Source: Chloroflexota bacterium
GTDB lineage: Bacteria; Chloroflexota; UBA11872; VXOZ01
Assembly (NCBI GenBank): GCA_022824225.1
Contig: JAJEAH010000069.1
Coordinates: forward strand, 1-34,258
Length of the DNA stretch: 34,258 bases
Reading direction: 5' to 3'
In this document: in pieces, positions 23,746 to 32,173 of the stretch
How positions within the stretch are numbered: the stretch's first letter is position 1
Layout of the letters: the number at the start of each line of letters is the position of its first letter
The notes under the pieces: generated by a model
Database searches by the model: none
The model's input: only the letters and a program-made list of their open reading frames with translations
What the model was told of the DNA's origin: nothing
Position numbers and translations under genes: made by a program

Positions 23746-24039
23746 GGTGGTGTTCCTATCAGTGGCATGTGGTACGCGTTACACCGTGGCATTATAGCCC
23801 TCGCACGGGCATTCTCCAAGAAAGGCCGGCGCCACGCGCGCCAAGCCGCCAGCAGACTTGCGCTGGGTTCCTCTGTTCAAGTTCCCCCATCATTGAACGC
23901 AAGAGGCGGGTGAACGTGCGGGCGGCGGAGCAGCGTGTCCGCGCTTGTGGTATACCTGTGGCGAATGAACGTACCATTGCCGGGCGCGGTCTTCAGCGCC
24001 GGCGGGATTTCACGTAGAATACGGAAGGATGTCGTTGCC

Positions 24040-24861
24040 ATGGCTGAGCGAACGGCCGCGGTCAATCCCTACTTGAGCGATGCGCAGATCGACTCCTATC
24101 ACGAGAACGGGTATTTGGTCCTCCCCGGTGTGCTGTCAGAGCAGGAACTTGCCGGGGTCAGAGCCGCTGCGGACGCGCTGGACGAGGAACGCCTGAGCCG
24201 CGGCGGGGCCGAGCGCACGGTTGCCATCCACGACGTAATCTTCATGCAGGCAGCGTTCATGCAGGCCGCGCACCATCCGGCCCTCATCGGGGCGGCCGTG
24301 CAGCTTATCGGCGAGAACCTTCATCTGATCCAGGCGCGTGTGCACTGGAAGCCCATCGCGAAAGGCGAAGGCGCCGTGGACTGGCACCAGGACTACCCCT
24401 TCCACCCGTTGACCAACTATGACGTGCTGGCGGTGACCTTCTTGCTGGACGACACCACTGTGCGGAACGGTGCGTTGCAGGCCATTCCCGGCAGTCACAA
24501 ACGAGGTCCTGTCAGCCATCACGATGCCGAGGGCGCTTTCCTGGGCCGCTGCACGAACGCGGACGACTACGCCGCCGACGTGGCCAACGGCAACCTCTAT
24601 GATTTGGTGGGGCCCGCCGGCAGCATGACCATTCATCACGCCAACCTGCTGCACTACACACATCCCAACCACAGCGATACACCCCGGCGGGCGCTGGTCT
24701 ACCAGATTGCCGCCGGCGACGCGGCATTGCTCGGCGGCAACTTCTTCAAGGTCTGGCCGGTCTACCTGCACGGCAGCGACCCGCTGGTGGCCCGCTTTGA
24801 GGATGGCACCCTCCGGCGCCTGCCCCAGCCGTTTCGCAACCTCGGGGGACTCGACTCCTAG
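24040..24861 (+). CDS. phytanoyl-CoA dioxygenase (PhyH)-family protein, 273 aa
   Basis: Fe(II)/2-oxoglutarate-dependent oxygenase of the PhyH family; substrate unknown. ATG at 24040 (AAGGA 12 nt upstream, weak); the frame stays open to 23935 but the extension overlaps the promoter area. DAQIDSYHENGYLVLPGVLS (residues 14-33) is the family N-terminus. VDWHQDYPFHP gives the iron ligands His 116 and Asp 118, the distal His is in ANLLHYTHPN (about 205), and PRRALVYQ provides the Arg (about 216) for 2-oxoglutarate. YDVLAVTFLLDDTTVRNGALQAIPGSHK is the usual core. A MerR-type regulator follows at 88 nt. Confidence 0.92.
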   Translation: MAERTAAVNPYLSDAQIDSYHENGYLVLPGVLSEQELAGVRAAADALDEERLSRGGAERTVAIHDVIFMQAAFMQAAHHPALIGAAVQLIGENLHLIQARVHWKPIAKGEGAVDWHQDYPFHPLTNYDVLAVTFLLDDTTVRNGALQAIPGSHKRGPVSHHDAEGAFLGRCTNADDYAADVANGNLYDLVGPAGSMTIHHANLLHYTHPNHSDTPRRALVYQIAAGDAALLGGNFFKVWPVYLHGSDPLVARFEDGTLRRLPQPFRNLGGLDS

Positions 24862-24865
24862 AACG

Positions 24866-24895
24866 TTGACTTTAGCGGAAACTGCCCCCTAAGAT
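24866..24895 (+). promoter_or_regulatory. candidate promoter of the merR-type gene
   Basis: TTGACT (24866-24871) and TAAGAT (24890-24895) are separated by 18 nt, about 55 nt before the ATG at 24950 and just after the dioxygenase stop. Confidence 0.45.
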
Positions 24896-24949
24896 AGAAG
24901 TGGGGACTTTTCTGGTGCGCTAGTTCAGGGGGAACACTGGGGATTTATC

Positions 24950-25417
24950 ATGTCTGCGGAACGCTATCTTCAGATCGGTGAGGTAGCAGAACAGCTTGGC
25001 TTGACACCACGTACGCTCCGGTATTACGAGGAGATTGGCTTGCTCGCGCCGCCCTCGCGCATGGAGGGCGGCTTCCGGCTCTACTCGCCGTCCGACATCG
25101 TCCGCCTGGAGAATATCGTGCAGCTCAAACGCCTGCTGGGATTCTCGTTGGCCGAGATCAAGCAGGTGGTGGAGGCGATGGAATCTCTGAAGCTGCTGCG
25201 CCGGGAGAGCAGGCGCGCCGGCGACTTGGAGACCAAGCGCGACTCGCTGCAGCAGGCGCTGGCGATCCTGGAGCAGCAGGTTGAGGTGCTGGATGGACGC
25301 ATGCGCCAGGTTGCGGAGCTACGCGACCGGTTCGCTGAACGCTCCCTGCGCGTCCGCGAACGCCTGCAGCAAATTGAGGCGGAGCTTGAGGCCGTCACGG
25401 TGAACGCTTCGTCCTAG
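24950..25417 (+). CDS. MerR-family transcriptional regulator, 155 aa
   Basis: YLQIGEVAEQLGLTPRTLRYYEEIGLLAPPSR (residues 6-37) is the canonical MerR helix-turn-helix and wing, GFRLYSPSDIVRLENIVQLKRLLGFSLAEIK (41-71) the second DNA-contact segment, and residues about 75-148 a long coiled-coil dimerisation helix. No cysteine pair or ligand domain follows, so metal sensing is unlikely. The ATG at 24950 has only a weak SD. It could control the upstream dioxygenase or the hydrolase at 26152, but neither promoter shows a recognisable MerR dyad. Confidence 0.93.
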   Translation: MSAERYLQIGEVAEQLGLTPRTLRYYEEIGLLAPPSRMEGGFRLYSPSDIVRLENIVQLKRLLGFSLAEIKQVVEAMESLKLLRRESRRAGDLETKRDSLQQALAILEQQVEVLDGRMRQVAELRDRFAERSLRVRERLQQIEAELEAVTVNASS

Positions 25418-26151
25418 GCGCTGTGCGCACGCTCAGAATTCTGCGCCGGCTCGCGGCGTGAAATGGGGTTTGCCCGTGGTAGTTTGCCGGCGACCCGGCG
25501 GCTGTTTGCGCTCCGGCCAGCGCTCCCCTTCTTGGTGTTAACGGGACTTCCTTCTTGGACGGGGCTTGGCTGCGATACCGCCGGCCGGTGAGACGCCTCC
25601 TCGCTCTTCTCCTCACTTTGCGGTGACCGCTGTGGCGCGGCGTGCTGGCTATGCGCCAGACCGGAGCGCGCTCCCGTCCCGGGCAGGGAACGCCCGCGCG
25701 GCTTTTTAGCCGGTCCCCATGGCCACACGACATCGGCCCCATGGGCCGCACGACGTCGGCCCACGTGCGCCTACTTCCGGCTATTTTGCCAACTCGCCGC
25801 GCCGCTTGCCCGGGTGCCCGGCGCATACGCGAAATTTTCCTGGCCGCCGTGCCCCTTCTCCGCTGCTTATCGCTTCCGGCTCGACACCTGTGCCCGCCGT
25901 ACGCCAGTGGTAAGCTGTGGGTAGCGCGTGTCCTGTCAACATGCCGGTACGGGTGCCGGATTCCGCCCCGCGGGCGGGGCTGAAGTCATTGCCGTGCGCG
26001 CACCCGTAACGCCCGCGAGTGCGCAGGGAGCAAGAGCAGCAGGCAGCCGCCCGGCAGGGCCGCCCCTCGCTCGTTCCCGATTCGCGGCTCGGTTGGGGCG
26101 TCAGCCGCGTGTGTGCCACAGTTTTTTTCACATAGCGGAAGGAATTCTCCC
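25418..26151. other. 735-bp G/C-rich intergenic region
   Basis: Open frames on both strands here are Arg/Pro/Ala-rich and lack SD sequences. A 7-bp inverted repeat (25965-25980, gccccgc-gg-gcggggc) has no following T-run. The TGTGCCCGCCGTACGCC near 25889 resembles the 4853-type repeat. No gene is supported. Confidence 0.5.
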
Positions 26152-27186
26152 ATGCGTCCGCTTGCGTTTGAATACGACCTCTCTCAGCACATCGACGAAG
26201 CGGAGCCGGCCATGCTCTTTGGCGGCGCCACGCCCGAAGAGTTGCGGGATTGGCAGGAGCGGTTTCGCGCTAAGGTGCTCAGCCTGCTGGGCAACTTGCC
26301 GGAGCGCGCCGCACTGGAAATCGAACACGTGGAGGAAGTAGACTGCGGCGCGTATACCAGGCACAAGATCCGGTATCAGACGGAAGAAGCCGTCTGGGTG
26401 CCCGCCTATCTCCTCGTGCCCAAGAGCGCTGCTGCTAACAAGCCGGCGGCGGCGATTCTCTGCCTGCACGGCCACGGGCAGTTTGGCAAGGATAGCGTAG
26501 TCGGCATCACGGACACGCCGGACCGGGAATCGGAGGTAACCCGCCTGCAGTACGATTTCGGCCGCCGCTTTGCCGAGCAAGGGTACGTGGTGCTGGCGCC
26601 CGATCTGCGGGGCTTTGGCGAACGCCAGCCCGACTACCCTAACCCCAAGCCCGACTACTGCTGCCGCAACTACATGGCCGCCACACTGCTGGGCCGCACG
26701 GTGGTGGGCTACCAGCTCTGCGACTTGCACGCCGCGCTGGATGTCTTGCAGTCCTTGCCATTCGTAAACGCAGATAAACTAGCGGCGGCGGGTCTCTCCT
26801 ACGGCGGGCGCATGACCATGCTGATCAGCGCCATGGATGAGCGCATTTCGGCTTGCGTACCTTCCGGCTGCCTGAACATGTACCAGGAGCGCTACCAGAA
26901 CCTGCACCAATGCGGCGCGCAACTGATCCCCAGTCTGCTGCTCTACGGCGACACACCGGAGATATTCTCGCTCATCGCCCCGCGCCCCATGGTCATCGAG
27001 TGGGGCCTGCAGGACAAGCTCATCCCCCACGAGTGGGCCAAACGCGCCTTGGAGCGCATTCGCAGCGCCTACGCCGCCTCCGGCCAACCGGACAACCTCA
27101 CCGTGCACCGGTTCGACAAAGGCCATGTGTTCGAAGGCACTGTCGGCGCGGAGATGCTTCACGCGTGGCGGCGCGGCACAACCTAG
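26152..27186 (+). CDS. alpha/beta hydrolase (acetyl-xylan-esterase/dienelactone-hydrolase-like), 344 aa
   Basis: Serine hydrolase of the large abhydrolase group often annotated as acetyl esterase or dipeptidyl-peptidase-like. The ATG at 26152 follows AAGGA with 9 nt spacing. AILCLHGHGQFGKDS (101-115) is the oxyanion region, VVLAPDLRGFGERQPDY the family strand and loop, and AAAGLSYGGRMTML carries the nucleophile Ser 216. APRPMVIEWGLQDKLIP gives Asp 288 and RFDKGHVFEG His 325, a complete triad. No signal peptide, so cytoplasmic. No clear operon partner; the substrate is unknown but sugar-catabolic genes lie downstream. Confidence 0.9.
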   Translation: MRPLAFEYDLSQHIDEAEPAMLFGGATPEELRDWQERFRAKVLSLLGNLPERAALEIEHVEEVDCGAYTRHKIRYQTEEAVWVPAYLLVPKSAAANKPAAAILCLHGHGQFGKDSVVGITDTPDRESEVTRLQYDFGRRFAEQGYVVLAPDLRGFGERQPDYPNPKPDYCCRNYMAATLLGRTVVGYQLCDLHAALDVLQSLPFVNADKLAAAGLSYGGRMTMLISAMDERISACVPSGCLNMYQERYQNLHQCGAQLIPSLLLYGDTPEIFSLIAPRPMVIEWGLQDKLIPHEWAKRALERIRSAYAASGQPDNLTVHRFDKGHVFEGTVGAEMLHAWRRGTT

Positions 27187-27428
27187 GAACGAGCCTGGCG
27201 GAGGGCCGAGATCTTCACGACATGGCCATAGGGGAGACAGGGAAGGGCAGAACTCAGACCCGAGACCCCCATGAGTGCAGCGCCTATACGCGCACGGCGA
27301 ATTGGGTTAGTCAATGGGGCGAGCACTGGCGCGAGAAGCCGGCACAACCATCGTCTGGTCCTGCCAGGGCGGGTGACTGGTGTTCGCCCCGGCGGCGGCC
27401 AACCGGCGTGGGTTGGCCATGGGTAATG

Positions 27429-28274
27429 CTACGCCGCGTGTTCCAGCCAACCGGCGAGCCACTCGCTGACTTCACCGGCCAGTTCTTCCAGGCTCTCGCC
27501 GCGGCTGGTCTTGGAGACCTCCATTGTCCACGGCCCGTGGTAGCCGATTTCGGCGAACGTGCGGCGGATTGCGGACCAGTCGAAGTAGTCCAAGGCGGGC
27601 GAGTGGTGGTCCACTAACCCGTCGCGGGAGTCGATGTCGTGCATGTGGGTGCCACAGAGGCGTTCGCCGGCGGCGCGCAACTCGTCCACCGGATCGCGCC
27701 CCACTCTGCCGGCGTGCCCAAAGTCCAAGATGAGCCCCACTGAAGCGCTGGGATAGGGCTCTATCACCGCGCGCAAATCCCCCATGTTATTCAGCGGGTA
27801 GTCCGGATACGGCAAGTTTTCCAGCGTCACCCGGACGCCGGTCTCCTCGATGGTGGGCAGCAGGGCATCGAGCGAGCGCCGGATGCCTTCTTCCATGCGC
27901 CGGCGCAGCGTAGGGTCCGCGGCGTCTGGCACCAGGGCCGCACTGGGGATAGGATGGATCACCACTTCGGTGAGGCCGAGACTGCCGGCCAGGCGCACGT
28001 ACGGCGCCAGAATGCCGACGCTCTCCCGGCGCCACTCCTCGTCCAAGGCGCCCAGAATGGAGCGGCCCGACGGCGCGTGCATCGTCCGCGCGTTCACGGT
28101 GTGTCCCGCAAAGAGCGCTTGCAAACGGCGTTCCTCTTCGGCGTCAGCCCCGTAAACGTGCGGCTCCCGCACGTTCAGTTCCACCTGCGGAAAGCCGACC
28201 GCCGAGATGGCATCCAGGGCCGCGGTCAGATCACGATCTTTGAAAAGCGCCGTCGAGCAGCTCGTATTCTCCAA
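27429..28274 (-). CDS. sugar phosphate isomerase/epimerase-like TIM-barrel protein, 281 aa
   Basis: Xylose-isomerase-like (AP-endonuclease-2 fold) TIM barrel. The start is a TTG at 28274 with GGGAGGATAAC upstream. The predicted metal site is intact: Glu 152 (VTLENLPYPDYP), Asp 184 (LILDFGHAG), His 210 with His 212 (GTHMHDID) and Glu 252 (WTMEVSK). SLGLTEVVIHP precedes. These proteins interconvert ketoses and aldoses or act as dehydratase partners; the specific substrate cannot be read. Monocistronic here, but two related genes lie at 32174-33955. Confidence 0.9.
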   Translation of the reverse strand: MENTSCSTALFKDRDLTAALDAISAVGFPQVELNVREPHVYGADAEEERRLQALFAGHTVNARTMHAPSGRSILGALDEEWRRESVGILAPYVRLAGSLGLTEVVIHPIPSAALVPDAADPTLRRRMEEGIRRSLDALLPTIEETGVRVTLENLPYPDYPLNNMGDLRAVIEPYPSASVGLILDFGHAGRVGRDPVDELRAAGERLCGTHMHDIDSRDGLVDHHSPALDYFDWSAIRRTFAEIGYHGPWTMEVSKTSRGESLEELAGEVSEWLAGWLEHAA

Positions 28275-28389
28275 GTTATCCTCCCACGTGGTTGCTACAA
28301 TACGGGCGCAACAAAATAGCTGCCAATGTGCAGGGAGAGTCCCTGTTCCAGATCCCTTTCCGCGCTAGCCAGGGCCTGCTCCTTGTAGC

Positions 28390-28408
28390 GCGGGGGCTTG
28401 TCCCCCGC
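28390..28408. repeat. 19-bp palindromic repeat GCGGGGGCTTGTCCCCCGC
   Basis: It is the exact reverse complement of 34046-34064. Degenerate copies occur near 3784 and 3846. Confidence 0.75.
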
Positions 28409-28565
28409 CTCCGGAGATTTGGTGCTTACGGCAGGGCTGTTACGCCTGAGTACTACGCTTGTCCCCCTTCTCCGAGGCTTGACCATGGTTGCCGACCAAA
28501 CGCGCAGAATCGTCGTTGCCTGGACGGTCCACCGGGCAGAATCGAGGCGTCGCCTCAACTTCGGC

Positions 28566-28593
28566 GCAGGGGCACGACATGTCGTGCCCCTGC
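28566..28593. repeat. 28-bp perfect palindrome
   Basis: Its core GGGGCACGACATGTCGTGCC is shared with the palindrome at 5161-5202. Confidence 0.85.
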
Positions 28594-28651
28594 CCTTTCA
28601 CGCGATAGGCGGCGGTCGTTCTTCTTCGCGCCAACGCCTGAGCCCAACGGA

Positions 28652-28917
28652 CGCAGGTTACAGACCTGCGCTACCGGGGCAGGGCCGCGTCTACGGCCTG
28701 CCATGCGAGACAGCACGTTGATCGGAACCGGCGAGGTTGTTCCGATTGCGGCCGTAGGGGCGGCTCGCGAACCGCCCCTACGCGGATGGGTGTTTGGGCA
28801 AGGTGCGGTGACGGCGTGAGGGCGGCCAAATTTACCAGGCAATGCCGGCAGGCAGTGCAGGCTGCAAACCTGTGCTGCCGGAGACGAGACGCTCAGGTTT
28901 CCAACCCGCGCTACCGG
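28652..28917. repeat. three copies of a CAGGTT..ACCTGCGCTACCGG repeat
   Basis: Copies at 28652-28676, 28856-28881 and 28892-28917 share an AGGTT/ACC inverted core and the tail GCGCTACCGG (one copy reads GTGCTGCCGG). Confidence 0.6.
28753..28782. repeat. 30-bp inverted repeat CGTAGGGGCGG..CCGCCCCTACG
   Basis: Two 15-bp arms are reverse complements with one mismatch and no loop. It is a dispersed-repeat-like element between the other palindromes. Confidence 0.75.
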
Positions 28918-28981
28918 ACCCAGGCGCCTATTCCGCGCTCTCGTACAAATTGTAGAGAGACGGGGCTGCCGCGCCCGCGAG

Positions 28982-29650
28982 TCAGCCGTAGCGTTCTTCG
29001 GTCCACGGATCGCCGCGCATGTGGTAGCCGCGTTGTTCCCAGAAGCCGGGGGCGTCGGCGTTCACGAACTCCAGGCCGCGCAGCCATTTGGCGCTTTTCC
29101 AGAAGTAGAGGTGGGGCACCATGAGGCGCAGCGGCCAGCCGTGGTCTACCGAGAGGTTGTCGCCGTTGTGCTTGTAGGCCAGCAGCACGTCGTCGCGCAG
29201 GAAGTCTGCCAGCGGCAGGTTGGCGGTGTAGCCCTGTTCGGCGTGGGCGATGACGTGGGTTGCTTCCGGTTTGATCCTGGCTTGCTCCGCCACGTACGCG
29301 GCCGGCACGCCCTCGAACACGTTGTCGAGCAGGCTCCACGTGGTGACGCAGTGGATGTCGCAGAGCACCTTCTTCGTCGGCAAGCCCATAAAGGTCTCGT
29401 AGTCCCAGGTTAGCGGGTTTTCCACCAGACCAAGAATGCGCAAGTCCCATCTGGCGGGATCGAAATTGGGAGCGTAGCCGTAGGTAAGCACCGGCCAGCC
29501 CCGCGTCACCCATTGGCCCGGCGGCACCCGGGACCGGTCCGTTGGTCGCGCGTCCAGCGCATCAGCCGCCTCTTCGCGCACCGCGTCCGGCATCTTCACC
29601 TCGTCGTCCGGCTGTCCCCCAAGACCGGCGAGGAAACGTCCCAAATTCAT
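28982..29650 (-). CDS. sulfite-oxidase-like molybdopterin oxidoreductase, 222 aa
   Basis: Oxidoreductase of the sulfite oxidase/MsrP (YedY) molybdopterin-binding fold. The ATG at 29650 (MNLGRFLAGLGG) has GGAGG 11 nt upstream; earlier in-frame ATGs have no SD. TRGWPVLTYGYAPNFDPARWDLRILG leads into the fold, and CDIHCVTTWSLLDNVFEGV contains the Cys (about 101) that ligates molybdenum. DNLSVDHGWPLRLMVPHLYFWKSAKW is the conserved cofactor-binding end, and EFWEQRGYHMRGDPWTEERYG-like residues close it. There is no Tat signal, unlike MsrP, so probably cytoplasmic. Substrate and electron partner are unknown. Confidence 0.9.
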   Translation of the reverse strand: MNLGRFLAGLGGQPDDEVKMPDAVREEAADALDARPTDRSRVPPGQWVTRGWPVLTYGYAPNFDPARWDLRILGLVENPLTWDYETFMGLPTKKVLCDIHCVTTWSLLDNVFEGVPAAYVAEQARIKPEATHVIAHAEQGYTANLPLADFLRDDVLLAYKHNGDNLSVDHGWPLRLMVPHLYFWKSAKWLRGLEFVNADAPGFWEQRGYHMRGDPWTEERYG

Positions 29651-29827
29651 CCTGCTTCTGTCCTCCATTTCGCATACGTCGCGGCGCATCTTCCGGCGCC
29701 GCCCTGGCAGAGGTCTGCCTGCGCGCACTCGATCTCAGCGGGGCCCGCCTGTTCCATGCCGTCCGGCGAGACCTGCCGCACACTCGTAGTTCCAGATTAG
29801 CACAGCCTCTTGGGCGCGTGTGTAATC

Positions 29828-30868
29828 TCAGCCGCACACCTGGCGAAAGACGCGCAGGTGGTTTAGGCCCAGCATCTTGCGCAGATCGTCCTCTTGCCAG
29901 CCCCGGGCCAGCAAGCCCTCGGTGATCTGCGGCACCACGGTAGCGTCTTTCAGCACGTCGCCGCCGCCGTCAAAGTCCGAGCCCAGGCCGATGCAGTCCG
30001 TGCCGCCGACCTGGACGATGTGGTCGAAGTGGTCGAGCAGCCGGTCGAGGGTTTGCTTGGCCGGGTCGGCGTCCACGAATGCGGGCACGTACGTCACGCC
30101 GATCACGCCGCCGTTGGCGGCCACGGCGCGGATTTGGTCGTCGGTGAGGTTGCGCGGGTGCTCGCACAGGGCGCGGCAGGCGTTGTGGGAGCCGATTACG
30201 GGCGCGCTTGTCACGTCCATCACGTCCCAGAAGCCCTGATCGCTGATGTGGGAGATGTCCACGATCATGCCGTGGTCGTTCATGTGCTTCACCAGGTCAC
30301 GTCCAAAGTGGGTCAGGCCACCGCCGGTGACGTTCTCGAACGCGCCGTCCGCGGCATGGGCGCGATAGCTCCACGTCAGCGTCATGGAGCGCACGCCAAG
30401 GCGGTGAAGCACCGGCAGCACCCACAGGCTGCGCTCCAATACCTCGGAATTCTCGATGGTGAGCACGGCGGCGATCCGGCCGCTCGCCACGATAGCTTCC
30501 ATCTCATCCGCCGTGGTCGCGATGGCAATCTGGTCGGCATGCGCGTCCACCTCGGCCAGGAACCAGCCGAAGGCGTCCATGGCGTAGAGCAGATGGTTGC
30601 CCCAGTTGCGGGTGACGTCCACGGCGCAGTAGACGACGTCGATGCCGCCGGCGCGGAGCTTGGGGATATTGACCTGCAGCTCCGGCCCGTCAGCGCCAAC
30701 CGTGCCCCGCAGAAACGCCACGGCGCTCTCCGGCTCCGCGCGGGCAGGCGCATCCGGCCCGGCGATGCTCTCTCCATTGCGCCGGATGTAGGCGACAATG
30801 GCGTCGTTGTGGGAGTCGATGACGAGGGAGGACTTATGCAGTTCTGAGGCAATAGATTCTGTACCCAT
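29828..30868 (-). CDS. membrane dipeptidase, peptidase family M19, 346 aa
   Basis: Renal-dipeptidase-type zinc hydrolase of dipeptides. The ATG at 30868 follows AAGGAG with 6 nt spacing. All metal ligands of the family are visible: His 20 and Asp 22 (VIDSHNDA), Glu 139 (AVLTIENSE), His 207 (VDISHIS), His 228 with the nearby Arg (GSHNACRAL), and Asp 298 (GLGSDFDG). MTLTWSYRAHAADGA and the C-terminal GLNHLRVFRQV are also characteristic. Length is normal and there is no signal peptide, so cytoplasmic. It is the first gene transcribed leftward of the A/T-rich spacer. Confidence 0.95.
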   Translation of the reverse strand: MGTESIASELHKSSLVIDSHNDAIVAYIRRNGESIAGPDAPARAEPESAVAFLRGTVGADGPELQVNIPKLRAGGIDVVYCAVDVTRNWGNHLLYAMDAFGWFLAEVDAHADQIAIATTADEMEAIVASGRIAAVLTIENSEVLERSLWVLPVLHRLGVRSMTLTWSYRAHAADGAFENVTGGGLTHFGRDLVKHMNDHGMIVDISHISDQGFWDVMDVTSAPVIGSHNACRALCEHPRNLTDDQIRAVAANGGVIGVTYVPAFVDADPAKQTLDRLLDHFDHIVQVGGTDCIGLGSDFDGGGDVLKDATVVPQITEGLLARGWQEDDLRKMLGLNHLRVFRQVCG

Positions 30869-31157
30869 GCTTGCTCCTTATGAACTTGAAGTGAGAAAAA
30901 CTAGAACGTTCAAAACAAGTGAGCAAATTCCATGTACTTTGCTCCATCTGGTCGAGAGCCTAGAATGTGAACGGATTCTAAGTTGAAAGGCAGGCGTGAA
31001 CGGCTCCCGAGGCGTAGGCAGTAGAGAGCGAACTTTGGAAACAACTCGGCTTGGCGCTACAATTCGACGTCAAATTCGGCAAAAACTTACGCTCAATTCA
31101 TGCGAAAAAAAGGCAAAAAACAGTCTCAAATCTGTCTCAATTCCTTTACGAATAGTC

Positions 31158-31163
31158 TATAAT
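31158..31163 (+). promoter_or_regulatory. candidate -10 box of NYN gene
   Basis: A perfect TATAAT about 108 nt before the ATG at 31271; no convincing -35 box. Confidence 0.35.
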
Positions 31164-31230
31164 AGATGCATATAAATCCATCGGCGGCATCAGTAACCCA
31201 CGTCGGGCAGCTGCTGATAGTCTAAACCCC

Positions 31231-31259
31231 AAGGGGTGCATTATTCCAATGCACCCCTT
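31231..31259 (+). promoter_or_regulatory. strong hairpin in leader of NYN gene
   Basis: The 12-bp perfect stem aaggggtgcatt/aatgcacccctt with a 5-nt loop ends 11 nt before the ATG at 31271. There is no T-run, so it is not a classic terminator. It could act as an attenuator or control ribosome access. Confidence 0.6.
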
Positions 31260-31270
31260 GAATCATACAT

Positions 31271-31927
31271 ATGCCAATGGCTACTGAACAACAATTCCGA
31301 CCTCAAAGACGGGACCGCGTCAGAGTTTTCATTGATTTCTGGAATCTACAGCTTGCCTTCAATAGTAGAGAGGCAGAGTCTACTGGGAATTCCAATGCAC
31401 GTTTCGAGATTGACTGGAGAGCCTTTCCTCAGGCCATCGCCTCCGAGGCCGCGAGAATTGTGGGAGCGCAAGACTTCTCCTATGACGGTACAATTGTCTA
31501 TGCCTCCTACAAAGTTGGCGATACAGATGCCCGACTCAAGAAGTGGCTGACGACTTGGCTAGACCGCCAGCCAGGCATACAGGTAGTGGTAAAGGAAAGA
31601 CACTCAAAACGAACTCCAACGTGTCCAAGTTGTAGAAAGCCAATCGAACAATGCCCCCATTGCGATGAGCCGATAGCTGCGACAGAATAAAAAGGCATTG
31701 ACACCGCTATGGTAACGGACATGGTTCGCCTGGCATGGGAAGAAGCCTACGACATTGGCGTTGTCGTTTCATCCGACAGCGACTTTGTACCGGCTGTTGA
31801 GTTCCTTGATTCTCGGGGTTTGAAGATTGTCCAGGCGGGCTTTCCTCCTTTTGGTGCTCATCTTGCCACGTCTTGTTGGGCGTCTTTTGACATTTTCCCT
31901 ATGAGGGAAAAATTCCGCAGGCAATGA
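31271..31927 (+). pseudogene. NYN-domain (PIN-like) RNase with zinc ribbon, split by one in-frame TAA
   Basis: Residues 17-110 (RVRVFIDFWNLQLAF.., catalytic Asp 22, NYN signature) and codons after the stop (KGIDTAMVTDMVRLAWEEAYDIGVVVSSDSDFVPAVEFL, Asp 144, 169, 171) form one continuous NYN/LabA-like metal-dependent RNase domain. A C-x2-C..C-x2-C zinc ribbon (118-131, TCPSCRKPIEQCPHCD) precedes the break. The TAA at 31688-31690 is the only stop in 219 codons, and both halves are in the same frame, so this is a single nonsense change. It may be a pseudogene, a sequencing error, a recoded stop or a reinitiating gene (an ATG at 31709 exists). The stop at 31925 overlaps the next gene (ATGA). Confidence 0.85.
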
Positions 31928-32112
31928 GCGTCGAGTTTCTGGCAACATTGGCAACAGTAGTTATTGCGGCCGTAGCCATTGGCGGCCTCGTTCTGCGTTT
32001 GCAGGGGCAGGTGTCCGACCTGGGGCAACGTGTAGCGCGCATCGAGGGGCTGCTCGAGGGTTACTTCATGCGCGACCGGTCCGAAAACGACACGCCGCCT
32101 CCGCAGCGATAG
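31924..32112 (+). CDS. small single-pass membrane protein, 62 aa
   Basis: The ATG overlaps the stop of the NYN gene by four bases, so it is likely translationally coupled. EFLATLATVVIAAVAIGGLVL (residues 4-24) is one transmembrane helix, followed by a short coiled coil (LQGQVSDLGQRVARIEGLLEG) and a charged tail. Function unknown. The coupling suggests it depends on translation of the NYN 3' half. Confidence 0.7.
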   Translation: MSVEFLATLATVVIAAVAIGGLVLRLQGQVSDLGQRVARIEGLLEGYFMRDRSENDTPPPQR

Positions 32113-32173
32113 CTGTCGTGGTGGGCGCCGCTTCAGGTTCAGTTACCGGTTGATCCCTGAACACCGTTAGCCG

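Larger units (their letters stand above)
28275..28981. other. 700-bp noncoding spacer of dispersed repeats
   Basis: No gene is supported. It contains the 19-bp GCGGGGG palindrome (28390-28408), the 28-bp palindrome (28566-28593), a 30-bp inverted repeat (28753-28782) and three copies of a CAGGTT..ACCTGCGCTACCGG repeat (28652, 28856, 28892). Confidence 0.65.
30869..31270. other. A/T-rich spacer upstream of the NYN gene
   Basis: It is visibly more A/T-rich than the flanks. It holds a TATAAT at 31158-31163 on the plus strand and a 12-bp-stem hairpin at 31231-31259. The roughly 90 nt between them show further pairing potential (ATCAG with CTGAT), so a structured leader or small RNA is possible. 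Confidence 0.5.

Noticed and set aside
25965-25980. rho-independent terminator
   Set aside because: A GC stem is present, but no T-run follows on either strand.
25395-25983. open frames in the merR-hydrolase spacer
   Set aside because: Arg/Pro/Ala-rich translations on both strands without an SD.
29894-30847. 317-codon plus-strand open frame
   Set aside because: Antisense to the M19 dipeptidase, which retains all metal ligands.
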